Positions 48,960 to 56,187 of a DNA stretch of 56,187 nucleotides are shown here, piece after piece. The notes beneath the pieces were generated by a model. That model worked only from the letters and a program-made list of their open reading frames with translations. It was not told the origin of the DNA and ran no database searches. The DNA comes from Planctomycetia bacterium (lineage in GTDB: Bacteria; Planctomycetota; Planctomycetia; Gemmatales; Gemmataceae): assembly GCA_005772955.1 (NCBI GenBank), contig SXID01000163.1, positions 1 through 56,187 on the forward strand, written 5' to 3'. The stretch's first letter is position 1, and every line of letters starts with the position of its first letter. Both the position numbers and the translations under genes were made by a program.

Positions 48960-50231
48960 ATGCAAGTCCGCTCGCTACCCGTGTTGCAGAACTGGGATTG
49001 CCACTCGTGCGGCGACTGCTGTCGCTCGTACGCGGTGCCGGCGACCGCAGACGAGCGGCGGCGCATCGAAGGCCAGGGGTGGGAATCGCTGCCGGACTTT
49101 CAGGGCGTGCCGTTCTTCGTGAAGCGCGGCGGCGAGTTTTACCTGAACCACCGCGCCGATGGCGGGTGCGTGTTCCTGGGCACGGACAACCTGTGCCGCA
49201 TTCACGGGAAGTTCGGGTCCGCTGCGAAGCCGCTTGCGTGCCGCATCTACCCGTTCCTGCTCGTGCCAGCCGGCGACCACTGGAACCTCGGGCTGCGGCT
49301 CGCGTGCCCGTCCGCCGCTGAGAACAAGGGCCGGGGACTGAACGCGCAACTCGGCGACGCGCGAGAGTACGCGACCTTCTTCGAGAGCACCGCGGCGAAG
49401 GGCGCGATTGAATCACCGCCGCCACCGCTGCACGGTTCGCAAGTAGTCCCGTGGGGCGACGTGGCCCGCATCGCGAGCGCGTTCTCGAAGATGCTCGCGA
49501 ACGACGAAGACCCGTTTGAGCGCCGCTGGCGCAAGATTCTCTTCATCATCACGATGCTCAAGAAGGCGAAGTTTGACGGTGGCGGAGACGCGAAGAAAGC
49601 CGTGACCGCCGGGAAGTTGAGCGAGATGCTTCACGTGCTCGGCCTCGCGGCCGATGACGACGAACCCGAAACCGCGGCCGAGGTGAAACGCCCCGGCTGG
49701 GCCGGGCGCACCGTGTTCCGCCAACTGGTCGCGGTGTTCTCTCGTAAGGACCATGGCGCGGAGAAGGGAACCGCACAGAGAGGCCCGGTGCGCCGGTTCG
49801 CTTCTGCTGTCAAGTTCGCCGCCGGGCGCGGGCGTGTACCGAAGGTTCACGCGGTGCTCACGGACGCGGCCACATTCGCGGCGGGCGAGGTTCCGCTCGG
49901 CGCGCTGAGTGACACCGCGGTGTCACTGCTCGCGCGCTGGCACCGGGTGAAAGTCGAATCGCTCCAGTTTTGCGGCTCACCGAACTTCGGGCTGAGCGTG
50001 TGGGAAGGGCTGGAATCGCTGGCGCTAACGTTCCCGGCCGCGATGTGGTTAGCGCGCGTGCTTGTCGCGGGTGGCAAGTCGCTCGACGCGTCCGTCACGC
50101 AGGCGGTCCGCATGGTCGATGACAACTTCGGGTTCAACCCGCTACTCGGTTCGATGCGCCAGAAGTTCGCGCTGCGCATGCTCGCGAACCGCGGCGACCT
50201 GCCGCGATTGATCGCGTGGTACGGGCGGTGA
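48960..50231 (+). CDS. YkgJ-family cysteine cluster protein
   Basis: 423 residues. The N-terminal motif is WDCHSCGDCCRSY (Cys14, 17, 20, 21), the CxxCxxCC core of the YkgJ/UPF0153 family, with later Cys in GGCVFLGTDNLCRIHGKFG and PLACRIYPFLL. These residues bind Zn or Fe-S. Function is unknown, and some relatives are linked to metal transfer. The remaining 300 residues include a helical region (RKILFIITMLKKAKF) and a C-terminal part (MVDDNFGFNPLLGSMRQKFA). The ATG at 48960 starts MQVRSLPVLQNWDC. The gene is downstream of a REP copy and has no visible partner. Confidence 0.85.
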   Translation: MQVRSLPVLQNWDCHSCGDCCRSYAVPATADERRRIEGQGWESLPDFQGVPFFVKRGGEFYLNHRADGGCVFLGTDNLCRIHGKFGSAAKPLACRIYPFLLVPAGDHWNLGLRLACPSAAENKGRGLNAQLGDAREYATFFESTAAKGAIESPPPPLHGSQVVPWGDVARIASAFSKMLANDEDPFERRWRKILFIITMLKKAKFDGGGDAKKAVTAGKLSEMLHVLGLAADDDEPETAAEVKRPGWAGRTVFRQLVAVFSRKDHGAEKGTAQRGPVRRFASAVKFAAGRGRVPKVHAVLTDAATFAAGEVPLGALSDTAVSLLARWHRVKVESLQFCGSPNFGLSVWEGLESLALTFPAAMWLARVLVAGGKSLDASVTQAVRMVDDNFGFNPLLGSMRQKFALRMLANRGDLPRLIAWYGR

Positions 50232-50274
50232 ACGCTCGTAGTCCTCACGCGGAGCGTGATGACTACGATGACAA

Positions 50275-51291
50275 TCACTCATCGACATCAAACTGTACCA
50301 GTCGCCCGTCGGCGGTGCCGCACACGCCGGCCGACCCGTCGGCGGTGAACGCCAGACACGTCAGCGCGCCGCAACCCCAGTCGTACTCGTGGGTCACCTT
50401 CCACGTCTCCAGATCCCACAGCTTGAGTCGGCCGTTTTGTTCCGCGCCCTGGTCGAGACTCGTTCGCCACCCGCCCACGAAGGCATCCCACCGCTTCCAC
50501 CGGCCGGGTTGCTCGACCGTCGCGAAGTGCCGCCCGGAACCGGTGAACGCTGCGTCGTGGAATGGAGCTGCCAACTCGACGGTACGCTCTTCGTGGATCC
50601 TGCCCAGTTTGACCGTCTTCGTCGTGACCGGGCGCGAACCCGCGTCGGTACGGTGAATTGGCTTGGAGGTTCCCGTCGAGATGTCGAGTACGTGGAACTC
50701 GCTCTCCCACCCAAACACGCAGGTTCCGCTGTGGCGGGTGAACGCGACGAAGCCGGGCATGGTGAAGTCGCGCCGGTCGGGCAGTCGGTGCCGGTAGTCG
50801 AACCCCCCGCTGGTCGCGTACCGCAGCTCGAATCCTTCGGGCCAGATGCCCGCGAGGAAGTGTCCGTCCGGGCTGAACGCGAGTTTGCGGAAAGGCGACC
50901 AGTAGGTGAACCCGGTGAGCGGCTGACGCGCCGGCAGCGACCATCGCTTCAGTTCCACTTTCTCCCTGGTTCCGGCTTGCGTGGCGACCAGGGTCTTGCC
51001 GTCCGGCGCGATCGCGGCGGCCACACAGCGCCCGACGAGGTCGGGCGCGGGGACGTTCACGCCCATTCGATCGACGCGAAGCGTGTCGTGCTGGACGTAG
51101 ATCACTTCGTCGTTCGGGCCGAACGCCAGTTGTTCGCACGCGACTCCCAGTGGAAAGCGGCGCTCGGTATCGCCGCTCGCCCAGTCGAAGACCGCGTACC
51201 AGCCGTTGGTGCCGGACGCGGCGACGAACCGGCCGTCGGGCGACACCGCCACGGAACGCACTTCGCGTAAGTCCGCGTCGATCAGGCGCAT
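50275..51291 (-). CDS. WD40-type beta-propeller protein
   Basis: 338 residues from the ATG at 51291 (MRLIDADLREVRSVAVSPDG). Repeats end in typical patterns: AVSPDGRFVAASGTNGWYAV, AFSPDGHFLAGIWPEG, AFTGSGRHFATVEQPGRWKR and AFTADGSAGVCGTADGRLV with LKLWDLETWKV. About five to seven propeller blades. In planctomycetes such proteins often accompany kinases or sigma factors, but here none is adjacent. There is no signal peptide. A REP copy (51313-51323) sits in its 5' region. The longer reading from 51330 adds residues encoded by that REP. No coupled gene is seen. Confidence 0.82.
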   Translation of the reverse strand: MRLIDADLREVRSVAVSPDGRFVAASGTNGWYAVFDWASGDTERRFPLGVACEQLAFGPNDEVIYVQHDTLRVDRMGVNVPAPDLVGRCVAAAIAPDGKTLVATQAGTREKVELKRWSLPARQPLTGFTYWSPFRKLAFSPDGHFLAGIWPEGFELRYATSGGFDYRHRLPDRRDFTMPGFVAFTRHSGTCVFGWESEFHVLDISTGTSKPIHRTDAGSRPVTTKTVKLGRIHEERTVELAAPFHDAAFTGSGRHFATVEQPGRWKRWDAFVGGWRTSLDQGAEQNGRLKLWDLETWKVTHEYDWGCGALTCLAFTADGSAGVCGTADGRLVQFDVDE

Positions 51292-51312
51292 TGGTGGAAC
51301 ACTCCGCGGCGA

Positions 51313-51323
51313 GTCGCGGCTAC
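51313..51323. repeat. REP core copy upstream of the WD40-type gene
   Basis: GTCGCGGCTAC with CCGCGGCGA in front and GCGACAC after. The same core as the RAYT-associated repeats at 4401, 4577, 5206, 5255, 15514 and 48924. Confidence 0.75.
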
Positions 51324-51479
51324 GCGACACTCTTCAGGGTCGCCTCATTCTACCTCAGAGCCGACGCAATCCGCTATTTCGCTACTGTCCTCAGAATCGG
51401 CATCAGCTCCCGCTCCCGCGTACAAGACGAACACCTACCCCAACACCTCCGGTCGCTCCCGGCGCGCCAGCACCGAACT

Positions 51480-51880
51480 CGCGTGGGCAAAATTCCGGGG
51501 CGCATCTACCGGCCGGACGTAGCGAAGCCGAAACGCCTGATGGTCGCCATCGACACATCGGGGAGCATGAGTACGGAGGAGTGAAACGAGATCGCGGGGG
51601 AACTGCGGCGGTTAAGCAAACTCGCGCGATTCGCGGTCGTGGAGTGCGACACGATCATTCACCGCGTGTACCCGTTCGCGGGCGCGTTCGCGGCGGAACG
51701 GACTTGCGCCCCGTGTTCGGGCCAGAGTTTCTCGCGGAACACCGGCCGGACGGCATGGTGTACTTCACCGACGGCGACGGCCCGTACAACGAGGCGCCGC
51801 CTGGCGTGCCGGTGCTGTGGGCGCTGACGAAGGACGGGCCGTTCCGCTGTCCGTGGGGCCAGCAAACGCGGATGAAGTAG
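51480..51880 (+). pseudogene. Broken DUF2201 (VWA-like) metallopeptidase gene
   Basis: Fragments in order: RVGKIPGRIYRP, then LMVAIDTSGSMSTEE, stop TGA 51582-51584, then in frame NEIAGELRRLSKLARFAVVE with CDTIIHRVYPFAGAFA, then after a shift near 51690-51700 GTDLRPVFGPEFLAEHRPDG, MVYFTDGDGPYNEAPPGVPV and LWALTKDGPFRCPWGQQ, ending TAG 51878-51880. AIDTSGSM is the VWA-like motif of DUF2201 proteins, which pair with MoxR-type ATPases. The N-terminal half of the family is missing and the frame is broken at least twice. A truncated remnant. Confidence 0.8.
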
Positions 51881-51881
51881 A

Positions 51882-51960
51882 GCGAGCTGGGAGCGTAAGC
51901 GACGGGAGGCTTTGCGCACTCGATGCCCAAAGCCTCCCGTCGCTTACGCTCCCAGCTCGC
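51882..51960. repeat. Perfect 33-bp-arm hairpin
   Basis: Left arm 51882-51914 (GCGAGCTGGGAGCGTAAGCG...) and right arm 51928-51960, perfect complement, 13-base loop. It begins one base after the stop of the DUF2201 remnant and ends nine bases before the stop of the minus-strand propeller gene. It may end both transcripts. Confidence 0.85.
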
Positions 51961-51969
51961 CGAGGCGCG

Positions 51970-53220
51970 TTACTTCGCGGTCACGTCGTGGCACCAGAGG
52001 GTGTCGAGTTCGCGGACGTAGAACTTGCCGCCGACGACCACCGGGTGCGCCCACGTGTTGTTCTTCCCGTTCGGCACCTTGAACGAACTGATCTCGGTGT
52101 ACTTGTCCGCGGTCGCGTCCACCAACGCCACCCAGCCATCAGCGTAGCGGATGTACAGATTCCCGTCGGCGTAGGTGATCGACGCGGACCCGCGACCCTC
52201 GCCACCCTTGCGCGTCCACAACACCTTGCCCGTCTTGAAGTCCGCGCACCACGGGTTGCCGCTGTCGTCGCGGTCACCGAACAGTTTGTCGCCCACCAGG
52301 ATCACGCCGCCGTGCTTGTTCGTAAGCGCCTTGCTCCAGTAGACTTCTTCGACCGCGAACTTGTCACCGTCCTTCGTGATCTTCAGCAGCGCGGCCCCGC
52401 GTCCGTAGCCCGCGGAAGCGAACACGTGATCGCCGCTGATGATCGGCGTTGGGATGTTCGCGGTGTTCCCGCCGAACCGGTCGTTCTTCGTTCCGTACCG
52501 CCATAGCATCTTGCCGGTCTTCGCGTCGAACGACACCAAACCGTTCGCCATCAGTTGGACGTACTGCTTGATGCCTCCGAAGTTCGCGATCACGACCGAC
52601 GCGTACCCGGCCGTGTCGCCGCCCTCCACCGTGCCGGCCCACACCTGGTTGCCGGTCTTCTTTTCCAGCGTCACCATCGTGGCCTTCGAGCCGCCCGGCG
52701 TGACAATGAGAGTGTCGCCGTCGAGCAGCGGCGACTCGGTGAAGTTCCACCCGCCGGACTTCCCGCCGAAGTCTTTCGGCAGGTTCTTGCGCCACACCTC
52801 TTTGCCATCCTTCGCGGCGGCGCACACGAGGTCGCCGTACTGACCCAACGCGAAGACGAGTTCGCCATCGGTTGTGGGCGTGCAGCGCGGCCCCTGGTAG
52901 TTCCCGCCGGTCTTGCCGACCTTCAGTTCCCACGACGTCTCGCCCTTCGCGCGGTCGATCCCGAACAGGACACAGTCCGTCTTCGTGTCACCCATCGTGA
53001 ATACCTTGTCGCCGCTCACGGACACGCTGGAGAACCCGACCCCGAGGCCGGTTGCCTTCCACGCGAGCGGCGGGCCGTCCGCGGGCCACTGCTTCAGTAG
53101 TCCCTTGTCGGTGGAAATGCCGGTGCGGTCGGCGCCACGGAACGTGGGCCAGTCGGCCCCAATCGCGGTTGTCGCGAACGCGAGACCGGCGAGAAGCAAC
53201 GCAACCAGAACGCGAGGCAT
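51970..53220 (-). CDS. Exported PQQ-type beta-propeller protein
   Basis: 416 residues. A signal peptide (MPRVLVALLLAGLAFATTAI, cleavage near GADW) leads to DWPTFRGADRTGISTDKGLL, typical of planctomycete PQQ-like repeats. Blade signatures: GKEVWRKNLPKDFG, GNQVWAGTVEGG, GKMLWRYGTKND, GKVLWTRKGGEG. Such proteins usually bind no PQQ and serve as surface or periplasmic propellers with unknown ligands. About seven blades can be counted. The start is ATG 53220, and the hairpin after the stop suggests a single-gene unit. No dehydrogenase active-site residues are recognised. Confidence 0.88.
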   Translation of the reverse strand: MPRVLVALLLAGLAFATTAIGADWPTFRGADRTGISTDKGLLKQWPADGPPLAWKATGLGVGFSSVSVSGDKVFTMGDTKTDCVLFGIDRAKGETSWELKVGKTGGNYQGPRCTPTTDGELVFALGQYGDLVCAAAKDGKEVWRKNLPKDFGGKSGGWNFTESPLLDGDTLIVTPGGSKATMVTLEKKTGNQVWAGTVEGGDTAGYASVVIANFGGIKQYVQLMANGLVSFDAKTGKMLWRYGTKNDRFGGNTANIPTPIISGDHVFASAGYGRGAALLKITKDGDKFAVEEVYWSKALTNKHGGVILVGDKLFGDRDDSGNPWCADFKTGKVLWTRKGGEGRGSASITYADGNLYIRYADGWVALVDATADKYTEISSFKVPNGKNNTWAHPVVVGGKFYVRELDTLWCHDVTAK

Positions 53221-53330
53221 ACGGACTCCAGGTTGAATTGGGGGACAAGGCAGGAAAATCGCAGGCGGGCGGGGTCTCGTAGTGTGCTATTCACGGCGCG
53301 GGAAAACGGACAGAGACGAAGCCGGCGCAG

Positions 53331-54143
53331 TTACCCGCGGCGGTCCCCGCCCGTGTTCTCTGTGCCCGTGTGAACCGCGGTGTTCCTCAGCGTGCGTCGC
53401 AGTTCGGCGGCACCGGCCGCGGAGACTGCGTTGTCGTTCAGCCACAACTCGCCGAGCAAGCGGAACGCCGGCGCCGCGGCCAGCAACGCGATGGCCCCAT
53501 CGTGCAGGTCCGCGTCGCCCAGGTGCAGCACGCGCAGCGCCGGTGGGAACTGTTTCACGGCGGCGATCGCGGTTGCGCCGTCGAACCCGATGCGGTTGCC
53601 GGACAGGTCGATCTCGCCCACCGACGCAATCGCGATCGACGCCAGCACCGCCGCGACCCCGGCGGGACCGATCTCGCAATACGAGAGGTCGAGCGTCGTC
53701 AGGTTCCCGACGTGCTTCGACGCGGCCAGCGCCCGCGCCCCGGCGGTACCCCACGGGCCTTTCAGTGACAGTCCTTCGAGTGAAGCGAGCACCGGCAGCG
53801 CAAAGACTTCGGCCGCGAGGCCGGGCACAAGGTTGGCAAGATCGAGCGTCAGATAGCGGACCGTGGGCGCGACCGTGGGCAGCACCGCGCCCGCGTCGGG
53901 GAACTGCGCCGCGTCGAGCAACAGGTTGTGCGGCATACCGTCGCTGAAGAAGACCCGTGCGAGGCCGGGGATCGCCGCGCGCAGCGGGCGTTCCCACTCC
54001 GCCCCGTGTTCACGCAGCAACTCACGCTCCTCCGCGAGTAGCCCCGCGAGGCGGTCGTCGGCCCCGTCCCTGTCCTCGTTCACCGCGGCCAGTTGTCGCT
54101 GTACTTCGGTAAAGCGTTCGCGTGGGGCTGCATCCGTAGCCAT
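53331..54143 (-). CDS. Leucine-rich-repeat protein of Gemmata type
   Basis: 270 residues from the ATG at 54143, preceded by GGAGGG. The N-terminal 60 residues are helical (ERFTEVQRQLAAVNEDRDGA then LAEERELLREHGAEWERPLR). This resembles the linker after TIGR02996 in the 24348-25832 protein (LLKQHGAKWLPKLAKKY), but the TIGR02996 domain itself is absent. Six leucine-rich units follow, for example LASLEGLSLKGPWGTAGARA and TTLDLSYCEIGPAGVAAVLA. The C-terminus is a short tail. An upstream in-frame reading to 54464 overlaps the acyltransferase and is rejected. Confidence 0.82.
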   Translation of the reverse strand: MATDAAPRERFTEVQRQLAAVNEDRDGADDRLAGLLAEERELLREHGAEWERPLRAAIPGLARVFFSDGMPHNLLLDAAQFPDAGAVLPTVAPTVRYLTLDLANLVPGLAAEVFALPVLASLEGLSLKGPWGTAGARALAASKHVGNLTTLDLSYCEIGPAGVAAVLASIAIASVGEIDLSGNRIGFDGATAIAAVKQFPPALRVLHLGDADLHDGAIALLAAAPAFRLLGELWLNDNAVSAAGAAELRRTLRNTAVHTGTENTGGDRRG

Positions 54144-54205
54144 CGCTGCACCCTCCGGATTACGACGAAGCGGACCGTCCGCGAGGAACCCAATACACAA
54201 CCATT

Positions 54206-55423
54206 CTACGCCAGGGGATTCGGTTCGTTCTCGGGTTCGTCCGCGTTCGCGGGTAACCCAAACGGCGGAAGCGGGTCCAGCCCCAGGTGGACCCGCGCGC
54301 CGCTCACGAGGTTCATCAGGTGTGTGCGCGTGCGCAGGTGTTCTTCCAACACCTCCGGCGGAACCACGATCGCGGCCGACATGCCCACGCCGATCGGCTG
54401 GCGGAAGTCTGGTTTCTTGTTCTTCGTTGGCTGGCCCTTCGCGTGCGACAGGTAACTCCCCCACGCACCCTCAAGCCACGTCGCGAACACGGGGATGTCC
54501 GGTCGCGCCTTCAGCACCTGCCACACGCCCTGCCCGAACCGGCGGAGCACGTGGTCCTCGGTTCGGCGCAGGTAACCCTCGGGGAAGATCACCACGCACT
54601 CCCCGCGATCCAGCGCCGCGATGGCTTCCTGAACTTCGGGCGCATCCTTCTTGATCGCCTTCTCCGATACGCGAATGACTCCGAACGCGACCATCAGTTG
54701 GCGCATCAGTGGTAGGTCGTAGAACTTCGCAGTCATCATCGGCGTGAGCGGACGCGGCAACACCTTCGCCAGGAACATCGGGTCGAACCAGCACGCGTGG
54801 TTGGCGATCACGAGGCACGGCCCGGTTCGCGGAAAGTCCGTGAAACCGGGACCGGTCCGCCGCACGCGGTACATGACCCACAGGCCCGGTTCGCATACCA
54901 ACTCGAACAATGGGCGGAACAGCCGTGCCCACGACCACCCGACAAGCGCAACGGACGCGGCGAGCGCGAACCACGGCGGCACGTCATACGGCGGACCGCG
55001 CGACACGATCGCGGTCGCGACCCCCACGCCCACGAACACCGCGCCGAAGAGCGCTGCGGTTTCGGGCCACGGCTCTTTGCCGTGTCTGGCCCGCGTGCCT
55101 GCGCCGACGAGTAAACCGAGTGGAGTGCCGTGTGCCCAGCCGGGCCACTCAGCCCAGTACGCGCCGTGTGCGACGGCCGCGAGCCACACGACCGCCGCGA
55201 GCGGCACGAACCCCAGCGCCCGGTACGGCGCCCAGTACAGAAAAGGCAGCAACGCCGAACCGATCGCGGTTCCAACGAACCACAACACGTTCGCGCGCTG
55301 CGCGTTCACCGGAAGATCGGTGACGAGAAGCGTCACGACGGGCACCGCGAGGCACACGATCCCGACCGCGCCGAGAGCGCTGTGCCGGTTGTGGCGGACC
55401 TGGGGCGACTCGGCTTCGGGCAT
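54206..55423 (-). CDS. Membrane-bound PlsC-type acyltransferase
   Basis: 405 residues. The acyltransferase domain has NHACWFD (HX4D, His209 to Asp214) and FPEGYLRR (280-287), the active-site and substrate-binding motifs of glycerol-phosphate acyltransferases. It transfers an acyl group from a thioester to lysophosphatidic acid or another lysolipid in membrane lipid synthesis. The N-terminal 170 residues have about four to six transmembrane helices (GIVCLAVPVVTLLVTDL, LGFVPLAAVVWLAAVAHGA), so it is longer than minimal PlsC. The C-terminal tail is acidic. ATG 55423 begins MPEAESPQVRHNRH. The gene ends 62 bases before the LRR gene start and is divergent from rpmB. Confidence 0.88.
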   Translation of the reverse strand: MPEAESPQVRHNRHSALGAVGIVCLAVPVVTLLVTDLPVNAQRANVLWFVGTAIGSALLPFLYWAPYRALGFVPLAAVVWLAAVAHGAYWAEWPGWAHGTPLGLLVGAGTRARHGKEPWPETAALFGAVFVGVGVATAIVSRGPPYDVPPWFALAASVALVGWSWARLFRPLFELVCEPGLWVMYRVRRTGPGFTDFPRTGPCLVIANHACWFDPMFLAKVLPRPLTPMMTAKFYDLPLMRQLMVAFGVIRVSEKAIKKDAPEVQEAIAALDRGECVVIFPEGYLRRTEDHVLRRFGQGVWQVLKARPDIPVFATWLEGAWGSYLSHAKGQPTKNKKPDFRQPIGVGMSAAIVVPPEVLEEHLRTRTHLMNLVSGARVHLGLDPLPPFGLPANADEPENEPNPLA

Positions 55424-55483
55424 GTCGGCTCCGCGGGTCGGGGGTGCGAGCAGGTATACGGGTATACGGCGTCAGCGGAATCC

Positions 55484-55511
55484 TTGCCACCGGCGTGGCG
55501 CCCGCTATAGT
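55484..55511 (+). promoter_or_regulatory. Putative rpmB promoter and leader hairpin
   Basis: TTGCCA (55484-55489) and TATAGT (55506-55511), 16-base spacing, each 5 of 6 to consensus. Downstream in the leader is CCCCGGACTACCGGGG (55535-55550), a 6-bp-stem hairpin 22 bases before the start codon. Confidence 0.6.
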
Positions 55512-55572
55512 AAGATTTTCGATATTGTGTCTGTCCCCGGACTACCGGGGTAATGTCACGGGATTCACGGTC

Positions 55573-55833
55573 ATGGCCAAGACGTGCGTATTCACTGGCA
55601 AGAAGGCGGTTTTCGGAAACCGCAAGAAGTACCGCGGTAAGGCGAAGTACCTCGGCGGCGTCGGCAAGAAGATCCTCGGCACCAGCCGCCGGAAGTTCAA
55701 GCCGAACCTGCAGAAGGTGCTCTGCATCGTGGACGGCGTCGCGAAGCGGGTGTGGGTCTCGGCCTCCGCGATTCGCGGTGGGTTGGTGGTCAAGCCCGTG
55801 AAGGTGAAGCCGTTCGAGAAGGTCAACGTCTGA
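55573..55833 (+). CDS. rpmB: Ribosomal protein bL28
   Basis: 86 residues. The family pattern is MAKTCVFTGKKAVFGNRKKY at the start, followed by GKAKYLGGVGKKILGTSRRK and FKPNLQKVLCIVDGVAKRVW. It is a late-assembling component of the large subunit near the E site. The usual bL28 has Cys pairs binding zinc in some lineages. Here single Cys residues remain (Cys5 and one near CIVDG), so this is the zinc-free form. ATG 55573 is 83 bases from an upstream TTGCCA/TATAGT promoter and follows a small leader hairpin. The gene is alone, and no rpmG neighbour is visible. It is followed by a long hairpin (55869-55935). Confidence 0.95.
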   Translation: MAKTCVFTGKKAVFGNRKKYRGKAKYLGGVGKKILGTSRRKFKPNLQKVLCIVDGVAKRVWVSASAIRGGLVVKPVKVKPFEKVNV

Positions 55834-55868
55834 CAGATTGACAACAGCGCGGGTGCCTGTTTAGGTTC

Positions 55869-55935
55869 GCGTAGGCCCCGGCGGGGCCGTGCTTCTCCCT
55901 TAGTGGAGAAAACACGGCCCCGCCGGGGCCTACGC
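55869..55935. terminator. 23-bp-stem hairpin after rpmB
   Basis: GCGTAGGCCCCGGCGGGGCC... (55869-55891) and 55913-55935 pair perfectly. An inner stem TTCTCC/GGAGAA is nested in the loop. It separates rpmB from the convergent partial gene. Confidence 0.8.
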
Positions 55936-55950
55936 TATACATTCAATCCT

Positions 55951-56187
55951 TTATTTCTTCTTCTTGTACTCACCCTCAACGATATCCTTGGCGTCATCCA
56001 CGCCGGCGCCCTTGAATTCGGATAGCGTCGCGGTGTCGCCCTTCTCGGCCCACTTGAAACTGATCTTCTCGCCATTTTTTGGTTTGTTCGGGAAGTTGCC
56101 CTTCTCCTCCACAGCGGTGAACTCAGCTGTCACCACGTCCTTCTCTTTCGTCAGTTTCGCCTTGATGATGACGCCATTGCCGCCCGC
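55951..56187 (-). CDS. C-terminal fragment of a small lysine-rich protein (cut by right edge)
   Basis: 79 codons from the right edge to TAA at 55951-55953. The visible part reads AGGNGVIIKAKLTKEKDVV, FTAVEEKGNFPNKPKNGEKI, SFKWAEKGDTATLSEFKG and the end DIVEGEYKKKK. A beta-rich, Lys/Glu-rich domain and a basic tail. It is similar in composition, not clearly in sequence, to the exported protein at 43289-43861. The start lies beyond the window, so a signal peptide cannot be judged. I recognise no named family. Confidence 0.6.
   Translation of the reverse strand, partial: AGGNGVIIKAKLTKEKDVVTAEFTAVEEKGNFPNKPKNGEKISFKWAEKGDTATLSEFKGAGVDDAKDIVEGEYKKKK

Noticed and set aside
53331-54464. Longer reading of the LRR gene upstream to 54464
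   Set aside because: It overlaps the PlsC-type gene end and adds a low-complexity Arg/Gly-rich part. ATG 54143 has a ribosome-binding site.

Overview
The window is a high-GC stretch of bacterial chromosome, most likely from a planctomycete of the Gemmataceae (Gemmata and relatives). Evidence for this is a TIGR02996 + leucine-rich-repeat protein, a DUF1549/DUF1553 cytochrome-type protein, a family of very large secreted/membrane proteins, a formyltransferase of methanopterin-linked C1 metabolism, small zinc-ribbon membrane proteins, an ECF sigma factor in one transcription unit with a Ser/Thr kinase, and an unusual load of dispersed palindromic repeats. I see no tRNA, rRNA, CRISPR array, prophage or plasmid backbone.

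Layout. 1-6571 carries part of respiratory complex I in the order nuoI-nuoA-nuoB-nuoC, then about 2.5 kb of unrelated cargo (an opposite-strand SGNH hydrolase, a FkbM-type methyltransferase, and a RAYT transposase flanked by its REP palindromes), then nuoD. 6568-9579 has a broken signal-peptide gene, its apparent intact relative, a decayed reverse-strand gene and a GYF_2-domain membrane protein. 9758-13067 has an HtrA protease, a small TPR protein and a serine hydrolase. 13203-16691 (minus) is one unit read as ECF sigma factor, membrane protein, unknown protein, Ser/Thr kinase. 16804-25832 holds a SirB1-like protein, an HMA-MauE fusion, Ftr (FhcD), a lineage-specific family protein plus a deleted copy, a glycosyltransferase, ComM/YifB and the TIGR02996-LRR protein. 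25910-29499 has two membrane glycosyltransferases. 29570-37877 encodes two giant secreted/membrane proteins of about 1150 and 1600 residues with shared modules. 37991-47569 has a DUF1549/1553 protein, small secreted proteins, an AI-2E family transporter, lineage-specific small proteins, csrA and an asparaginase-type Ntn hydrolase. 47740-56187 has a zinc-ribbon membrane protein, a YkgJ-type cysteine-cluster protein, a WD40-like protein, a DUF2201 pseudogene, a PQQ-type propeller, an LRR protein, a PlsC-type acyltransferase, rpmB and a partial gene at the right edge.

The strongest unexplained signal is not one operon but the relation between palindromic repeats and proteins. At least four repeat families are scattered here. 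A REP family with core GTAGCCGCGAC occurs seven times, three of them around the RAYT gene. Other palindromes sit in frame inside genes: between the HRD and DFG motifs of the kinase, inside two glycosyltransferases, in the signal peptide of the serine hydrolase, in the C-terminal tail of NuoA, and as the C-terminus of the membrane protein next to the sigma factor. This resembles the protein-coding palindromic elements of Rickettsia but appears to involve unrelated sequences. It is my main candidate for an undescribed system.
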